From Rhodococcus sp. ARC_M6 (GTDB lineage: Bacteria; Actinomycetota; Actinomycetes; Mycobacteriales; Mycobacteriaceae), in the NCBI RefSeq assembly GCF_022810305.1, contig NZ_JALGQH010000001.1:1-64000 (forward strand): a stretch of DNA of 64,000 bases. Reading direction: 5' to 3'. The notes beneath the pieces are model-generated. The model searched no databases and had not been told where the DNA came from. It saw only the letters and a program-made list of their open reading frames with translations. Positions 26,164-36,205 of this stretch are shown here, one piece after another (the first letter of the stretch is position 1; the number at the start of each line of letters is the position of its first letter). A program made the position numbers and the translations under genes.

Positions 26164-29100
26164 GTGTTGACGTTGTATCGCGCGGAGCGCTCCGACACAC
26201 TGGTCGCAGCTCTGGCCACTCTCCTTCGTACGCCGCTATCGGACCCCTTTGCCCGGGAAATTATCGCCGTTCCCGCGAAAGGTGTGGAACGTTGGCTCAA
26301 CCAGCAGCTTTCGGCACGATTGGGCACCACGACGGTGTCGTCGCACGACGGAATTTCTGCGAACATCAGCTTCCCGTCTCCCGCTCGTCTGGTCGACCAG
26401 TCCCTCGCCACTGTCAGTGGCATCAGCGCAGACAACGATCCCTGGTCGTCGACGCGTCTGGTGTGGACGGTTCTTGATGCGATCGACGATTCCATTACTG
26501 AACCGTGGTGCGGAGTCTTGGCGAAGCACCTTCGGGGGCTCGGGGTGGGCCGACGGTTCGCGTCGGCGTCGCACGTCACCGACTTGTTCCGCAGCTACAG
26601 CGCGCAGCGTCCGCAGATGCTGATCGACTGGGCAGCGGGACGGTTCACCGATGGTCAGGGTTCGCCGCTGGCCGAGGATTTCGAGTGGCAGGCCAGATTG
26701 TGGACCATTGTTGCAGACCGAATTGATGCGCCTGGCCCAGCTGAACGTCTTGTATCGGTGTGCCGGGCATTGCGCGAGGATGCGTCGTTGGTTGATCTGC
26801 CCGAACGATTTTCGGTGTTCGGACCTACCCGACTTCCGGTCGATCAGCGTCTAGTTCTCGATGCATTGGCCGTTCACCGCGATGTGCATGTGTGGTTGCC
26901 ACATCCCAGCCCGGCACTGTGGGAGCAGCTCGGCAAGGAGTTGCCGACGGCTGCCCGTCGTTCGGGGGATACTTCTGCCCTGATCTCGCCGAATCCATTG
27001 TTGTCCAGCCTGGCCCGAGACGTTCGAGAGATGCAGTCGAGTTTTGCAACCATCGATTTCACATCGGTACAGCTGCCCGCTGAGCCCAGAACTCAGACCC
27101 TGCTTGCGGCCGTGCAAGCGGACATCATTGCGGACCGTGCACCAGTATCCGGTGTAAAACCTGATGGGACAGTGCAGGTTCATGCCTGTCACGGTCCTGC
27201 TCGTCAAGTCGAAGTTCTGCGGGAATCTCTGCTGCGATTGTTCGAGGATGATCCCACTCTCGAGCCTCGAGACGTTCTTGTCATGTGCCCGGACGTCGAA
27301 ACATTTTCACCCTTGGTACGCGCGGCATTCGGCCAGGGAATTCACGGCCACCCCGGACACCGGCTTCGTGTCCGCCTGGCTGATCGCGGTCTACGCCAAA
27401 CCAATCCGATGCTGGCTGTGCTGGCCACCCTGCTCGAACTTGCCGACGGTCGTGCAACCGCCAGCCAGGTTCTCGACCTTGCCGCGAGCGAACCGATACG
27501 CACACGTTTCTCGTTCTCCGACGACGAGTTGGAGCGGCTCCGTGAATGGGCCACAGCGGCCGGCGCACGGTGGGGAATCGACAGTCGGCAACGCGCAAAC
27601 TTCGGTCTGGCAGGTTTCAAACAGAACACCTTCAATACGGCTGTCGACCGAATCTTGTTGGGCGCAAGTGCAGACGAATCGGAGAATGCCTGGCTGGATC
27701 TGGCGTTGCCGCTCGACGACGTCGAGAGCACCGACATCGACCTCAGTGGACGGTTCGCCGAGTACATCGACCGAATGGCGGTATCGCTGCGCGATCTGGC
27801 CGGCCCTCATTCGCCGTCGGAGTGGCTTCGAGTACTCGTCCGAGCTCTCGATCTGCTCACCGATGCGGCCCCGGCCGACGCATGGCAGAGCGCGTCGGCG
27901 CACAGCGAACTCGCGAGTGCGCTCCAGTACGGTTCCGACACCACACTTGCGCTCTCCGATATCCGCACGCTTCTCTCGAAAGGCCTGGCCGGCAAGCCGA
28001 CTCGCGCCAACTTCCGTACCGGTGAATTGACTGTGTGCACCATGGTGCCGATGCGCTCGGTACCGCACCGCGTCGTTGTTCTCCTCGGTCTCGACGACGA
28101 GGTATTCCCGCGATCCGGGGGCGTCGACGGGGATGACATCCTGGCCCGCGATCCTATTGTCGGGGAAAGGGATCTGCGAAGCGAAGACAGGCAGCTTCTC
28201 CTCGACGCAGTCATGTCGGCCGGCGAGCATCTCCTTCTTCTGTACACCGGAGCAGATCCGGTCACGGGAGCAATCCGTCCACCGGCAATTCCTCTGAGTG
28301 GCTTGCTCGATGTACTGAAATCGACTGTCGAACAGGACGGTATGGCGCAGGTACTCACGCGGCATCCGTTGCAGTCCTTCGACCGGCGGAACTTCCAACT
28401 CGGTAGTCCGTTCAGCTTCGACGCCGCCGCGCTGGCAGGCGCACGGGCAATCGGGGAAACGCCGATCGAACTGCAGACGGTCCGCTCGGCGTCATTGCCC
28501 CTGATGCCGAACGATGACGTGGATCTGGCAGATCTGGTGTCTTTCCTGATTCATCCCGCGCGGGGGTTCCTCCGTCAACGGCTCGGTGTAAAGATTCCGG
28601 AGACGGGCGACGACATCGCAGATTCACTCGATGCGGAACTCGACGGGCTGGCAACCTGGGAGTTGGGAGATCGAATGCTCGCCTCCCGCTTGGCCGGTCG
28701 CAGTTCCGCAGACTTTCGGGCAGCCGAATGGCGCCGTGGAACCTTACCGCCATACTCGCTCGGTAACACGGTGTTGGGCAACGTCGAGTGGGTAGTGGAC
28801 CAGCTGGCGGGCCTCACGTTGCCGCATATGAGCGGTGACGCGACCGCTGTCGACGTATCGGTCGAGATCGGTGACGGTCGACGACTCAACGGAACCGTGA
28901 CGGGCGTCTATGGCAATTCGATTGTCCGGGCGCAGTATTCGTCGCTGGCGGCAAAACATAGGTTGACGGAGTGGGTTAATCTCTTGGCGCTGGCAGCGGC
29001 GGGTACTGACGAACAGGTCAATGCGGTGACGGTGGGCCGTGGCGGGAACAGGCGCCCAGCCACTCGGTCGATTCTGGCTGCACCGACCAACGCGCTGGAC

Positions 29101-29433
29101 GTACTGCGTCAGCTAGTCGATCTTCGTGATCGAGGTTTGCATACGCCGATTCCGCTGTGGACCAATGCCACTGCCGAATATGCGAACCGGCGTTTTGGTG
29201 GTCTGTCGATCGACAACGCGATGAGTAGTGCCGAGGCAACCTGGGGACGCGCGTTCGGCGACAGAGTTGATCCGAGCAATGTTTACGTATTCGGAGAATC
29301 GAGCGCCTTTGCCGATCTCGCGGCAAGCGCACCTCTCGAGGACGAATGTGTGTGGGCCGAAGAACCTACCCGGTTCGGGGTTCTGGCGAATCGACTCTGG
29401 CTACCGTTGTTGGCCAATGAAAGTGCGGAGTAG
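26164..29433 (+). CDS. recC: Exodeoxyribonuclease V gamma subunit
   Basis: 1089 residues. Starts MLTLYRAERSDTLVAAL, characteristic of RecC, followed by the inactive helicase-like domains (VPAKGVERWLNQQLS, VHACHGPARQVEVLRESL, HRLRVRLADR) and the C-terminal inactive nuclease-like domain. GTG at 26164 has AAAGGGG 8 nt upstream; the open frame reaches back to 26071 without a ribosome site. RecC splits the duplex and recognises Chi in the RecBCD double-strand-break repair complex. It is followed after 2 bp by recB. The order recC-recB-recD is the same as in mycobacteria. Confidence 0.92.
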   Translation: MLTLYRAERSDTLVAALATLLRTPLSDPFAREIIAVPAKGVERWLNQQLSARLGTTTVSSHDGISANISFPSPARLVDQSLATVSGISADNDPWSSTRLVWTVLDAIDDSITEPWCGVLAKHLRGLGVGRRFASASHVTDLFRSYSAQRPQMLIDWAAGRFTDGQGSPLAEDFEWQARLWTIVADRIDAPGPAERLVSVCRALREDASLVDLPERFSVFGPTRLPVDQRLVLDALAVHRDVHVWLPHPSPALWEQLGKELPTAARRSGDTSALISPNPLLSSLARDVREMQSSFATIDFTSVQLPAEPRTQTLLAAVQADIIADRAPVSGVKPDGTVQVHACHGPARQVEVLRESLLRLFEDDPTLEPRDVLVMCPDVETFSPLVRAAFGQGIHGHPGHRLRVRLADRGLRQTNPMLAVLATLLELADGRATASQVLDLAASEPIRTRFSFSDDELERLREWATAAGARWGIDSRQRANFGLAGFKQNTFNTAVDRILLGASADESENAWLDLALPLDDVESTDIDLSGRFAEYIDRMAVSLRDLAGPHSPSEWLRVLVRALDLLTDAAPADAWQSASAHSELASALQYGSDTTLALSDIRTLLSKGLAGKPTRANFRTGELTVCTMVPMRSVPHRVVVLLGLDDEVFPRSGGVDGDDILARDPIVGERDLRSEDRQLLLDAVMSAGEHLLLLYTGADPVTGAIRPPAIPLSGLLDVLKSTVEQDGMAQVLTRHPLQSFDRRNFQLGSPFSFDAAALAGARAIGETPIELQTVRSASLPLMPNDDVDLADLVSFLIHPARGFLRQRLGVKIPETGDDIADSLDAELDGLATWELGDRMLASRLAGRSSADFRAAEWRRGTLPPYSLGNTVLGNVEWVVDQLAGLTLPHMSGDATAVDVSVEIGDGRRLNGTVTGVYGNSIVRAQYSSLAAKHRLTEWVNLLALAAAGTDEQVNAVTVGRGGNRRPATRSILAAPTNALDVLRQLVDLRDRGLHTPIPLWTNATAEYANRRFGGLSIDNAMSSAEATWGRAFGDRVDPSNVYVFGESSAFADLAASAPLEDECVWAEEPTRFGVLANRLWLPLLANESAE

Positions 29434-29435
29434 AC

Positions 29436-32400
29436 ATGGACTTCGATCTGTTGGGGAAGCTTCCCACCGGAACAACGGTGCTGGAGGCGAGTGCCGGTAC
29501 CGGCAAGACGTACGCCATTGTCGGACTGGCAACTCGGTGCGTAGCCGAGGGCGTTGCCGACATTTCGCAGGTACTGCTGGTGACATTCAGTAGGGCTGCC
29601 ACACAAGAACTTCGGGAACGTACGCGTGAGCGGTTTGCGGGCGTTTCGGCAGCGTTGGCCGATGTCGACAACGCTCGGTCATCCCAGGACGAGCTCATAA
29701 GCTATCTGGCCTCCACCGCTGATGACGAGGTAGCGCTCCGTCGTCGTCGACTCCTCCGGGCACTTGCCGAGTTCGATTCCGGAACTATGACCACGACGCA
29801 CAGCTTCTGTCAGCGGATGCTCGACAGCCTGGGTATCGCGGGCGAACGGGAACCTGACGCGACGTTTGTCGAATCGGTGGACGACCTGATTGCCGAGGTC
29901 GTCACCGACCTCTATCTCATTCGGTACAGCGCTCTGGATACGTCGCCGCCGTTCTCGATGAACGATGCGTTGGCAATTGCGCGCAGTGCGGTGGCGGATG
30001 GACAGGCGGTCCTCGAACCGGATGCCGATGAAGAAACCGTCCCCGGCCAGCGAGTATTGTTCGCGGCTGCGGCAAGAATCGAGGTCGAACGACGTAAGCG
30101 GGCCAAAGGGATTCGCGACTTCAACGATCTCTTGACCCTCCTGCACGGTGTGCTCGCGGATCCGGACTGCGGGTCCGAAGCATGCCGTCGAGTGCGCGAG
30201 AAGTTCCGGGTAGTTCTTATCGACGAGTTTCAGGACACCGACCCACTGCAGTGGGAAATCCTAAGGCTCGCGTTTCACGGACAGACGACGCTCGTCCTGG
30301 TTGGTGACCCCAAGCAGGCCATCTACGCGTTCCGTGGTGCCGAGGTGCTGAGTTATCTGGACGCAGTCCGTCAGGCCGATTCACATCAGGAACTCACCAC
30401 CAATTGGCGCAGCGATCCGGGAGTTCTGACTGCGCTTCAACATCTGTACGGTGGCGCGGCGCTCGGTAACGAAGACATCGTGGCGCATCCGGTTGCGCCG
30501 TCGCACAAGGTTTCCCGGCTCTCTGATCAGCCTCCCTTGCGGTTGCGTTATCTGCCTCGAACAGGTGCGGGTCCGCTCAACCGGTCGCAGTTCCCGGCGG
30601 TCGGTCGATTGCGTAGTCGAATCGCCGAGGATCTTGCCGCCGACGTCGTGCGTCTGTTGCACAGTGGTTCGAGTTTGACTCTCGGTGGTTCCACACGCCC
30701 GGTAGTGCCCGGTGATATCGCAGTCTTGGTGCGTAATCACAAGCAGGCCGAGATGATTCGCGGCACCCTCGAGAGAGTGGGTGTTCCCTCGGTGTTGGCG
30801 GGAGGCTCGAGCGTATTCGCGACACCGAGTGCCCAGCACTGGTTGTGGCTGTTGCAGGCCGTCGAGCAGCCGCATCGCAGCGACAGAGTGCGGTTGGCCG
30901 CACTGTCCCCGATCCTGGGGTATACGCCGGAGATGGTGGATTCCGATGGCAACACCGTAGTGGCTGCCGTATCGGGTCAGTTGCGGGTGTTTGCCGAGCT
31001 GTTCGGGCGTATCGGTTTTGCCGCGGTGTTCGAACGTATCTCTTCTGAAACAGGCTTGGAGAGAAGGATATTGTCGGCACCTGCGGGTGAGCGGCAGTTC
31101 ACCGACCTGCGACATATCGCGCAGATGCTGGGCCGAGTAGCGGCCGAAGAGTCCTTCGGGTTGAGTGCGCTGGTGCGTTGGCTCAGTGATCGAATCAAGG
31201 ATCCGGCTTCGGGAAGCGTGACTGATCGCAGCCGACGTTTGGACAGTGACGCGGCGGCGGTGCAGATCGCGACGGTTCACGCCAGCAAGGGGCTCGAGTT
31301 CCCGATTGTGTACGTGCCCTTCGGTTGGGACAGCGTCGGCGGATTCGCGGCGGCCACTCAGATGCTTCACGACGGAGACGGACGCAGACTGCTCGATGTC
31401 GGAGGGGAATACGGTCCGGGATACGGCGCCAGGAAGCTGACGGCTGAAACTGAAAGTGCGGGCGAGGAATTGCGTCTGCTGTACGTGGCACTCACCCGGG
31501 CTCAATGTCAGGTGGTCTTGTGGTGGGCACCGGCATTCGGCACGTCCCGGTCTGCGTTGCACCGGCTACTACTCGGGCGCAGTCCCGGAATTTCCGAGCC
31601 GACGCGCGTAGTGAAGGTGCTTGACGACGGCGTCATTGCGGCACGTTTGGAATCGTGGCCGGCCGAGAGGTCGGACGTGATTTCTGTTGAATCCGTGGGT
31701 CCGCACCCGCCGTCCGTCGAGCGATGGTCTGAATCCGGCACCGAGGCTTACACATTGGAAGCCGCACGATTCGATCGTGATCTGGACTCGTTGTGGCGTC
31801 GGACATCGTATTCGGCGTTGACGGCGGGCGCTCACCACGCACCCACTGCTGACAGTGAGGCAGAGAATCCGGGGAAGGATGACGAACCGGAAGAATCCGT
31901 CGAGGCCGGTCCGGTAGTAGCGTCGCCGCTGGAAGCGCTACCGTCGCCGATGAACGGTTTACCGGCCGGCGCAGCGTTCGGCACGCTCGTTCACGAAATC
32001 TTTGAAGTAGTAGACACGTCGGCGCAGGATTTGCGCAGCGAACTCGGCGATCGGTGCAGTGAGGCAGTATCCGCCCGCGCTGCGGACATCGACCCGGATG
32101 CACTGGCCGATGCCTTGTTGCTGGTGATGCAGACGCCCTTGGGTTTCGGAACCTTGGCAAGTATTGCACCGTCGAATCGACTGCCGGAGTTGGATTTCGA
32201 GCTGCCGTTGGCCGGTGGTGACGATCCGGTGTCCTTGAGTGTCACGCTCCACCGGGTGGCGGACCTCCTCCGAAAGCACTTGCCGCACGACGACATTCTT
32301 GTGGGTTACGCCGACCATCTCGATCGTGTCGAGACCATGCCGATGCGGGGATTTCTGACGGGAAGCATCGATGCGGTACTGCGGATCCCCGGGCCGTCGT

Positions 32401-32750
32401 TTGTGATCGTCGACTACAAGACCAACCGATTGGGTCGAGGCGATCTCACTGCGGCCCACTACACTCGGGACTTGATGGCGGCCGAAATGATCCGTTCGCA
32501 CTACCCACTTCAAGCCTTGTTGTATTCGGTTGCGCTGCACCGGTATCTGCGTTGGCGGCTCGCGGATTACGATCCACATCGGCATCTCGGCGGTGCTCAG
32601 TACCAGTTCGTCCGCGGCATGCTCGGCCCCGGAAGCCCAGCAGGCTGCGGCGTGTTCGAGTGGAAGCCGCCGGCCGCACTTGTAGTTGAGCTTTCGGATC
32701 TCCTTGCAGGCCATGTCCCGTCCGTCGATGCAGTGCAGGAGTCCCGATGA
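29436..32750 (+). CDS. recB: Exodeoxyribonuclease V beta subunit (helicase-nuclease)
   Basis: 1104 residues. Superfamily 1A 3'-5' helicase: Walker A GTGKT at residues 21-25 (EASAGTGKTYAIV), Walker B VVLIDEFQDTDP, motif III LVLVGDPKQAIYAFRGA and motif VI LLYVALTRAQCQVVLW. The C-terminal nuclease has GTLVHEIFE and IVDYKTNR with the catalytic Asp and Lys. It starts 2 bp after recC and overlaps recD by 4 bp (ATGA). The linker of ~80 residues before the nuclease is acidic (EAENPGKDDEPEESVEAG). Confidence 0.93.
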   Translation: MDFDLLGKLPTGTTVLEASAGTGKTYAIVGLATRCVAEGVADISQVLLVTFSRAATQELRERTRERFAGVSAALADVDNARSSQDELISYLASTADDEVALRRRRLLRALAEFDSGTMTTTHSFCQRMLDSLGIAGEREPDATFVESVDDLIAEVVTDLYLIRYSALDTSPPFSMNDALAIARSAVADGQAVLEPDADEETVPGQRVLFAAAARIEVERRKRAKGIRDFNDLLTLLHGVLADPDCGSEACRRVREKFRVVLIDEFQDTDPLQWEILRLAFHGQTTLVLVGDPKQAIYAFRGAEVLSYLDAVRQADSHQELTTNWRSDPGVLTALQHLYGGAALGNEDIVAHPVAPSHKVSRLSDQPPLRLRYLPRTGAGPLNRSQFPAVGRLRSRIAEDLAADVVRLLHSGSSLTLGGSTRPVVPGDIAVLVRNHKQAEMIRGTLERVGVPSVLAGGSSVFATPSAQHWLWLLQAVEQPHRSDRVRLAALSPILGYTPEMVDSDGNTVVAAVSGQLRVFAELFGRIGFAAVFERISSETGLERRILSAPAGERQFTDLRHIAQMLGRVAAEESFGLSALVRWLSDRIKDPASGSVTDRSRRLDSDAAAVQIATVHASKGLEFPIVYVPFGWDSVGGFAAATQMLHDGDGRRLLDVGGEYGPGYGARKLTAETESAGEELRLLYVALTRAQCQVVLWWAPAFGTSRSALHRLLLGRSPGISEPTRVVKVLDDGVIAARLESWPAERSDVISVESVGPHPPSVERWSESGTEAYTLEAARFDRDLDSLWRRTSYSALTAGAHHAPTADSEAENPGKDDEPEESVEAGPVVASPLEALPSPMNGLPAGAAFGTLVHEIFEVVDTSAQDLRSELGDRCSEAVSARAADIDPDALADALLLVMQTPLGFGTLASIAPSNRLPELDFELPLAGGDDPVSLSVTLHRVADLLRKHLPHDDILVGYADHLDRVETMPMRGFLTGSIDAVLRIPGPSFVIVDYKTNRLGRGDLTAAHYTRDLMAAEMIRSHYPLQALLYSVALHRYLRWRLADYDPHRHLGGAQYQFVRGMLGPGSPAGCGVFEWKPPAALVVELSDLLAGHVPSVDAVQESR

Positions 32751-34612
32751 CCGACTCGCAACTGGCTCAGCGAGCGCGGGGGATAGTGCGCACGTTCAAT
32801 GAGGCTGGAGTTCTTGTGGCCGCCGACGTCCATGTGGCCGCCAGGCTGTGCGCGTTGGGCGGGGAACCGTCGCACGACGTCATGCTGGTTGCGGCCCTGG
32901 CTGTGCGCGCGGTGCGCTCGGGATCGGTATGCCTGGATCTGCGACGCATGCATCTGGTCATCGTCGACGGCGCCACCGAAGCAGACCTCGCGGCGTTGCC
33001 GTGGCCGGAACCCGACGCGATTGTCAGCGCGCTGCGGCTCAGTCCATTGGTGATCGGTGGAACTGCCGGCCCGCTGCGGCCACTGCGTCTGGTGGATACC
33101 GATGACGGCGAATTGTTGTACCTCGATCGGTACTTCTTGCAGGAGCAGACTATTCGTCGGGTGCTCGACGAACGAGCCGCCACACATCCGGCCATCGACT
33201 CGGATGCGGTTCGTGCCGGGTTGGATAGATTCTTCGTTGACAATACGGTGCCCACACCCAGTCCGGACCGCCAGCGTGTGGCGGCGGCGCTCGCGCTCAC
33301 ACACTGGACCACCGTCGTTGCCGGCGGTCCGGGAACCGGCAAGACTCACACGGTGGCACGCATTCTTGCGCTCCTCGTAACCGAGCATGGTTCCACGGTC
33401 AGGATCGGACTCGCCGCGCCCACCGGTAAAGCCGCTGCGCGACTGCAGGAATCGGTACGTGAGCAAGCCGAGCTGTTGGAACTTCCATCGGAACTGACCG
33501 CGATGACCCTGCACCGGTTGTTGGGTTGGCAGCGCGGCAGTGCCAGTAGGTTCAAGTACAACGCGTCCAATCGGCTGCCGTACGACGTGGTGGTGGTAGA
33601 CGAGACCTCGATGGTGTCGTTGACGTTGATGGCACGTTTGCTCGAGGCTGTGCGTCCTGATGCGAGGTTGCTGCTGGTCGGTGACCCGGATCAGCTGACC
33701 TCCGTCGATGCCGGCGCTGTTCTCGCCGACCTTGTTGCGAGGCCGTCACAAGCCCCGGGCAACCCGGTGCTCGACGATGTGGTCGCCGAAGACCTTGCAG
33801 ATCGCGATGCGGAAGAATCGCTCTCCGATCATGATCGAGATCGGCTTCGCGCCGGCATAGTGCAGCTTTCCCGCGGCAGAAGATTCGACGGAACCATTGC
33901 GCAATTGGCGCACGCGGTTCGGGAGGGCAAAGGTGCCGAGGTCATGGCAATCCTCCGCAGCGACGATCCTGCCGTGTCGTTCCACTCACCCGACGATCTG
34001 GACTCCTTGCGTGCAGACCTAGTCGGCAGTTCCGAGGCCGTGACCAGGTTCGCAGAACGGGGCGACGCGTCAGGCGCCGTGAAAAGCATGGAAACGCACC
34101 GGCTGCTGTGCGCTCACCGTGACGGTCCGTACGGAGTCAGCCGCTGGGCGCAGCAGGCCATGGACTGGGTTGGCAGCGCATCCGGGCAGTTCTTGAACCC
34201 CGCGCAGTGGTATCCCGGTCAGCCGTTGCTGGTGACAGCCAATGACTACGAGGTGGGCATCTACAACGGTGATACCGGGGTGATCGTCGATAGCGGCGAC
34301 GGCGTACTCATGGCTGCCTTCCAACGAGGGAACGAGACCTTCGAGTTGCATCCGAGCTCGTTGTCGGCTGTGCAGACGGTGTACGCGATGACCATTCACC
34401 GAAGCCAAGGCAGCCAGTACGACACGGTCTCGGTGATGCTGCCGGCGGAGGCGTCGTCGCTACTGACCCGAGAGTTGTTGTACACCGCCATCACTCGCGC
34501 ACGAACCCATGTACGGGTGATCGGAACGGAGGAATCCGTGCGGGCGGGCGTCGAGCGTCAAGTGCTCCGGGCCAGTGGATTGCGTCGCGAAATTCGGCCC
34601 TACTCGGGTTAA
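32747..34612 (+). CDS. recD: Exodeoxyribonuclease V alpha subunit (5'-3' helicase)
   Basis: 621 residues. Superfamily 1B helicase with Walker A AGGPGTGKTHTV near residue 197, a Q-motif/Ia LAAPTGKAAARLQES, Walker B VVVDETSMVSL, LLLVGDPDQLTSVDAG and the C-terminal motif VYAMTIHRSQGSQYDTV then LLYTAITRARTHV. The N-terminal ~150 residues are the RecC-binding domain. Translation is coupled to recB. It completes a standard RecBCD set with no missing key motif. Confidence 0.93.
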   Translation: MTDSQLAQRARGIVRTFNEAGVLVAADVHVAARLCALGGEPSHDVMLVAALAVRAVRSGSVCLDLRRMHLVIVDGATEADLAALPWPEPDAIVSALRLSPLVIGGTAGPLRPLRLVDTDDGELLYLDRYFLQEQTIRRVLDERAATHPAIDSDAVRAGLDRFFVDNTVPTPSPDRQRVAAALALTHWTTVVAGGPGTGKTHTVARILALLVTEHGSTVRIGLAAPTGKAAARLQESVREQAELLELPSELTAMTLHRLLGWQRGSASRFKYNASNRLPYDVVVVDETSMVSLTLMARLLEAVRPDARLLLVGDPDQLTSVDAGAVLADLVARPSQAPGNPVLDDVVAEDLADRDAEESLSDHDRDRLRAGIVQLSRGRRFDGTIAQLAHAVREGKGAEVMAILRSDDPAVSFHSPDDLDSLRADLVGSSEAVTRFAERGDASGAVKSMETHRLLCAHRDGPYGVSRWAQQAMDWVGSASGQFLNPAQWYPGQPLLVTANDYEVGIYNGDTGVIVDSGDGVLMAAFQRGNETFELHPSSLSAVQTVYAMTIHRSQGSQYDTVSVMLPAEASSLLTRELLYTAITRARTHVRVIGTEESVRAGVERQVLRASGLRREIRPYSG

Positions 34613-34688
34613 GAGTGCGGATGCCGGGTACTTATTGAGGGCATTGCCTCCGCTGTCGACGCTTGATCGAGCGATACCGAGACCCCAT

Positions 34689-36026
34689 ATGGAATCCGCA
34701 GATGCCCAACCACTCAGCATTTCGGAGCGCGCTGAACTGGAGAAGTTACGCGCCCAACTGGCGGCGACCAGCGGAGAGAACCATGACGACGGGAAGCATG
34801 GTGGCCACTCGGGTGTGCGGTGGACCGGCGTCGGGATTCTCCTCGTCTTGATTCTGGTGCTGTCGTTTTGCGGTGTTCTGGCTCGGTATGCGCGCAGCGA
34901 AGTGCTCGATACCGACCGCTATGTGCAGACCATCGCCCCACTGGGGTCCAATTCGGTCCTGCAAGGCGAAATCACCGACCGAATCACCGATGAGATCGAT
35001 TCCCAATTGGATATCGAAAAGGTGACCGCAGACGCGTTGACGTCTCTGACCGAGAACGCGGAGCGTGTGCCCCCGGTTGTTGTGGGGCTTGCGCCTGTGA
35101 TTGCGAGTCAAGCGAAATCATTCATCCATCAGACGGTGGGATCGTTGGTGGCCTCGGATCAGTTCGAAACGCTGTGGATCGAGGCGAACAAACAGGCCCA
35201 TCAATCGTTGACGGCCGTGTTGACCGGCGATACACGAGCTGGAATTCAGATCAATGATCAGGGCGCGGTCAGCATCTCGCTTGCACCGATCATCGAAAGG
35301 GCCAGCACGGTACTCACCGATCGTGGGTTTGCATTTGCCGACAAGATCCCGGACGTGAACAAGACGTTCGTGATTTTCGAATCACCGAACCTGGTCAAGG
35401 CGCAGCGGCTGGTGTCAGCTCTGGACAAAGCGTCGGCTGTGTTGCCGTGGTTGATTCTGATTGCTGCCGCGGGGGCAATCTGGTGTGCACCGGCCGGGTC
35501 GCGTCGACGCGCTCTCGCCCTGGTCGGCGTCAGTATTGCAGTGGCGATGGCGCTCCTGGCGATAGCGCTGAGCATTGGGCGGGCGGTGTATCTGGACGAT
35601 ATTCCGTCGGATGTCCTCTCACCTCAAGCGGCGGCGGTGCTCATCGACACGCTTCTCTTGCCGCTCAAGACCAGCCTGCGCGCTGTATTCATTCTCGCTA
35701 TTGTCATCGCGGTGGTCGGCTACCTCACCGGTCACTCGGCGTCGGCCAGTGCCGTGCGCCGCGGGTTCAGCAGGGCTGTCGGCTCGGTAAGATCGGATTC
35801 GGATCGCGAGCCCAATGCGTTCGAGGTGATTTGCGCTAAATACACTGTGGCGCTTCGAGTTTTGTTTGTTGCCATTGCTGTAGCCGTATTGATTTTCTGG
35901 CGATATCCGTCCGGGGTCGTGGTGGCGGTGACAGTGCTCATTACCGTACTGGCCCTACTTGCTCTCGAGCTGATTGCGCGGCCGGCCCGCGCCCGCGGGA
36001 ACGTGGTCGGTACTCAAAAGATGTGA
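34689..36026 (+). CDS. Multi-pass membrane protein, function unknown
   Basis: 445 residues. A cytoplasmic N terminus has a short coiled-coil-like helix (SERAELEKLRAQLAA), then TM1 (VGILLVLILVLSFCGVLARY) and a ~170-residue, probably extracytoplasmic domain rich in Asp/Thr. At least five helices follow (AVLPWLILIAAAGAIWC, LVGVSIAVAMALLAIAL, VFILAIVIAVVGYL, VLFVAIAVAVLIFW, VVVAVTVLITVLALLAL). The first ATG of good composition is at 34689; in-frame codons back to 34575 overlap recD. No known domain recognised. Its stop is inside the promoter for the following riboswitch. Confidence 0.75.
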   Translation: MESADAQPLSISERAELEKLRAQLAATSGENHDDGKHGGHSGVRWTGVGILLVLILVLSFCGVLARYARSEVLDTDRYVQTIAPLGSNSVLQGEITDRITDEIDSQLDIEKVTADALTSLTENAERVPPVVVGLAPVIASQAKSFIHQTVGSLVASDQFETLWIEANKQAHQSLTAVLTGDTRAGIQINDQGAVSISLAPIIERASTVLTDRGFAFADKIPDVNKTFVIFESPNLVKAQRLVSALDKASAVLPWLILIAAAGAIWCAPAGSRRRALALVGVSIAVAMALLAIALSIGRAVYLDDIPSDVLSPQAAAVLIDTLLLPLKTSLRAVFILAIVIAVVGYLTGHSASASAVRRGFSRAVGSVRSDSDREPNAFEVICAKYTVALRVLFVAIAVAVLIFWRYPSGVVVAVTVLITVLALLALELIARPARARGNVVGTQKM

Positions 36027-36050
36027 CATGTCGAAGGGTTCATGTACTCT
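36023..36050 (+). promoter_or_regulatory. Promoter of the riboswitch transcript
   Basis: GTGACA (36023-36028), a 16-bp spacer and TACTCT (36045-36050). Transcription would begin near 36057, the first base of the riboswitch P1 stem region. Confidence 0.55.
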
Positions 36051-36057
36051 TGGGTCA

Positions 36058-36152
36058 GCTTCACGAGATGCGGTGCCAAGCTCCGACTGGCCGCACACCA
36101 ACCCCACTGGCGTTCCGGGGTGGTTCGGATGACGAAGCGGTCCGCACCGACC
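36058..36152 (+). ncRNA. SAM-IV-like riboswitch
   Basis: The fold matches the SAM-IV architecture element by element. P1: GCTTC 36058-36062 with GAAGC 36134-36138, flanked by ACGAG and ATGAC. P2: TGCGG..GCC 36069-36078 with 36088-36095. P3: ACC-AA-CCCC 36097-36105 with GGGG-T-GGT 36117-36124. Pseudoknot: P2 loop TCCGA 36082-36086 with TCGGA 36125-36129, located directly 5' of TGACGA as in SAM-IV. A short downstream hairpin GGTC/GACC is at 36139-36152. The pseudoknot bases differ from those I remember for SAM-IV but still pair. Class call is by memory and pairing, not a covariance search. Confidence 0.75.
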
Positions 36153-36177
36153 GGTATGGGCAAGAGCGCCCCCGTCC

Positions 36178-36199
36178 GCGGCGGGCCAAGCCGCAGGAG
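36178..36199 (+). promoter_or_regulatory. Shine-Dalgarno-adjacent hairpin
   Basis: GCGGC 36178-36182 pairs with GCCGC 36190-36194, immediately followed by the ribosome site AGGAG 36195-36199 and the ATG at 36206. This is a plausible expression platform controlling translation in response to the upstream aptamer. Confidence 0.5.
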
Positions 36200-36205
36200 T
36201 TCGTA

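Noticed and set aside
30381-31562. 393-codon minus-strand frame inside recB
   Set aside because: recB motifs are continuous on the plus strand; the antisense product is Arg/His/Gln-rich without motifs.
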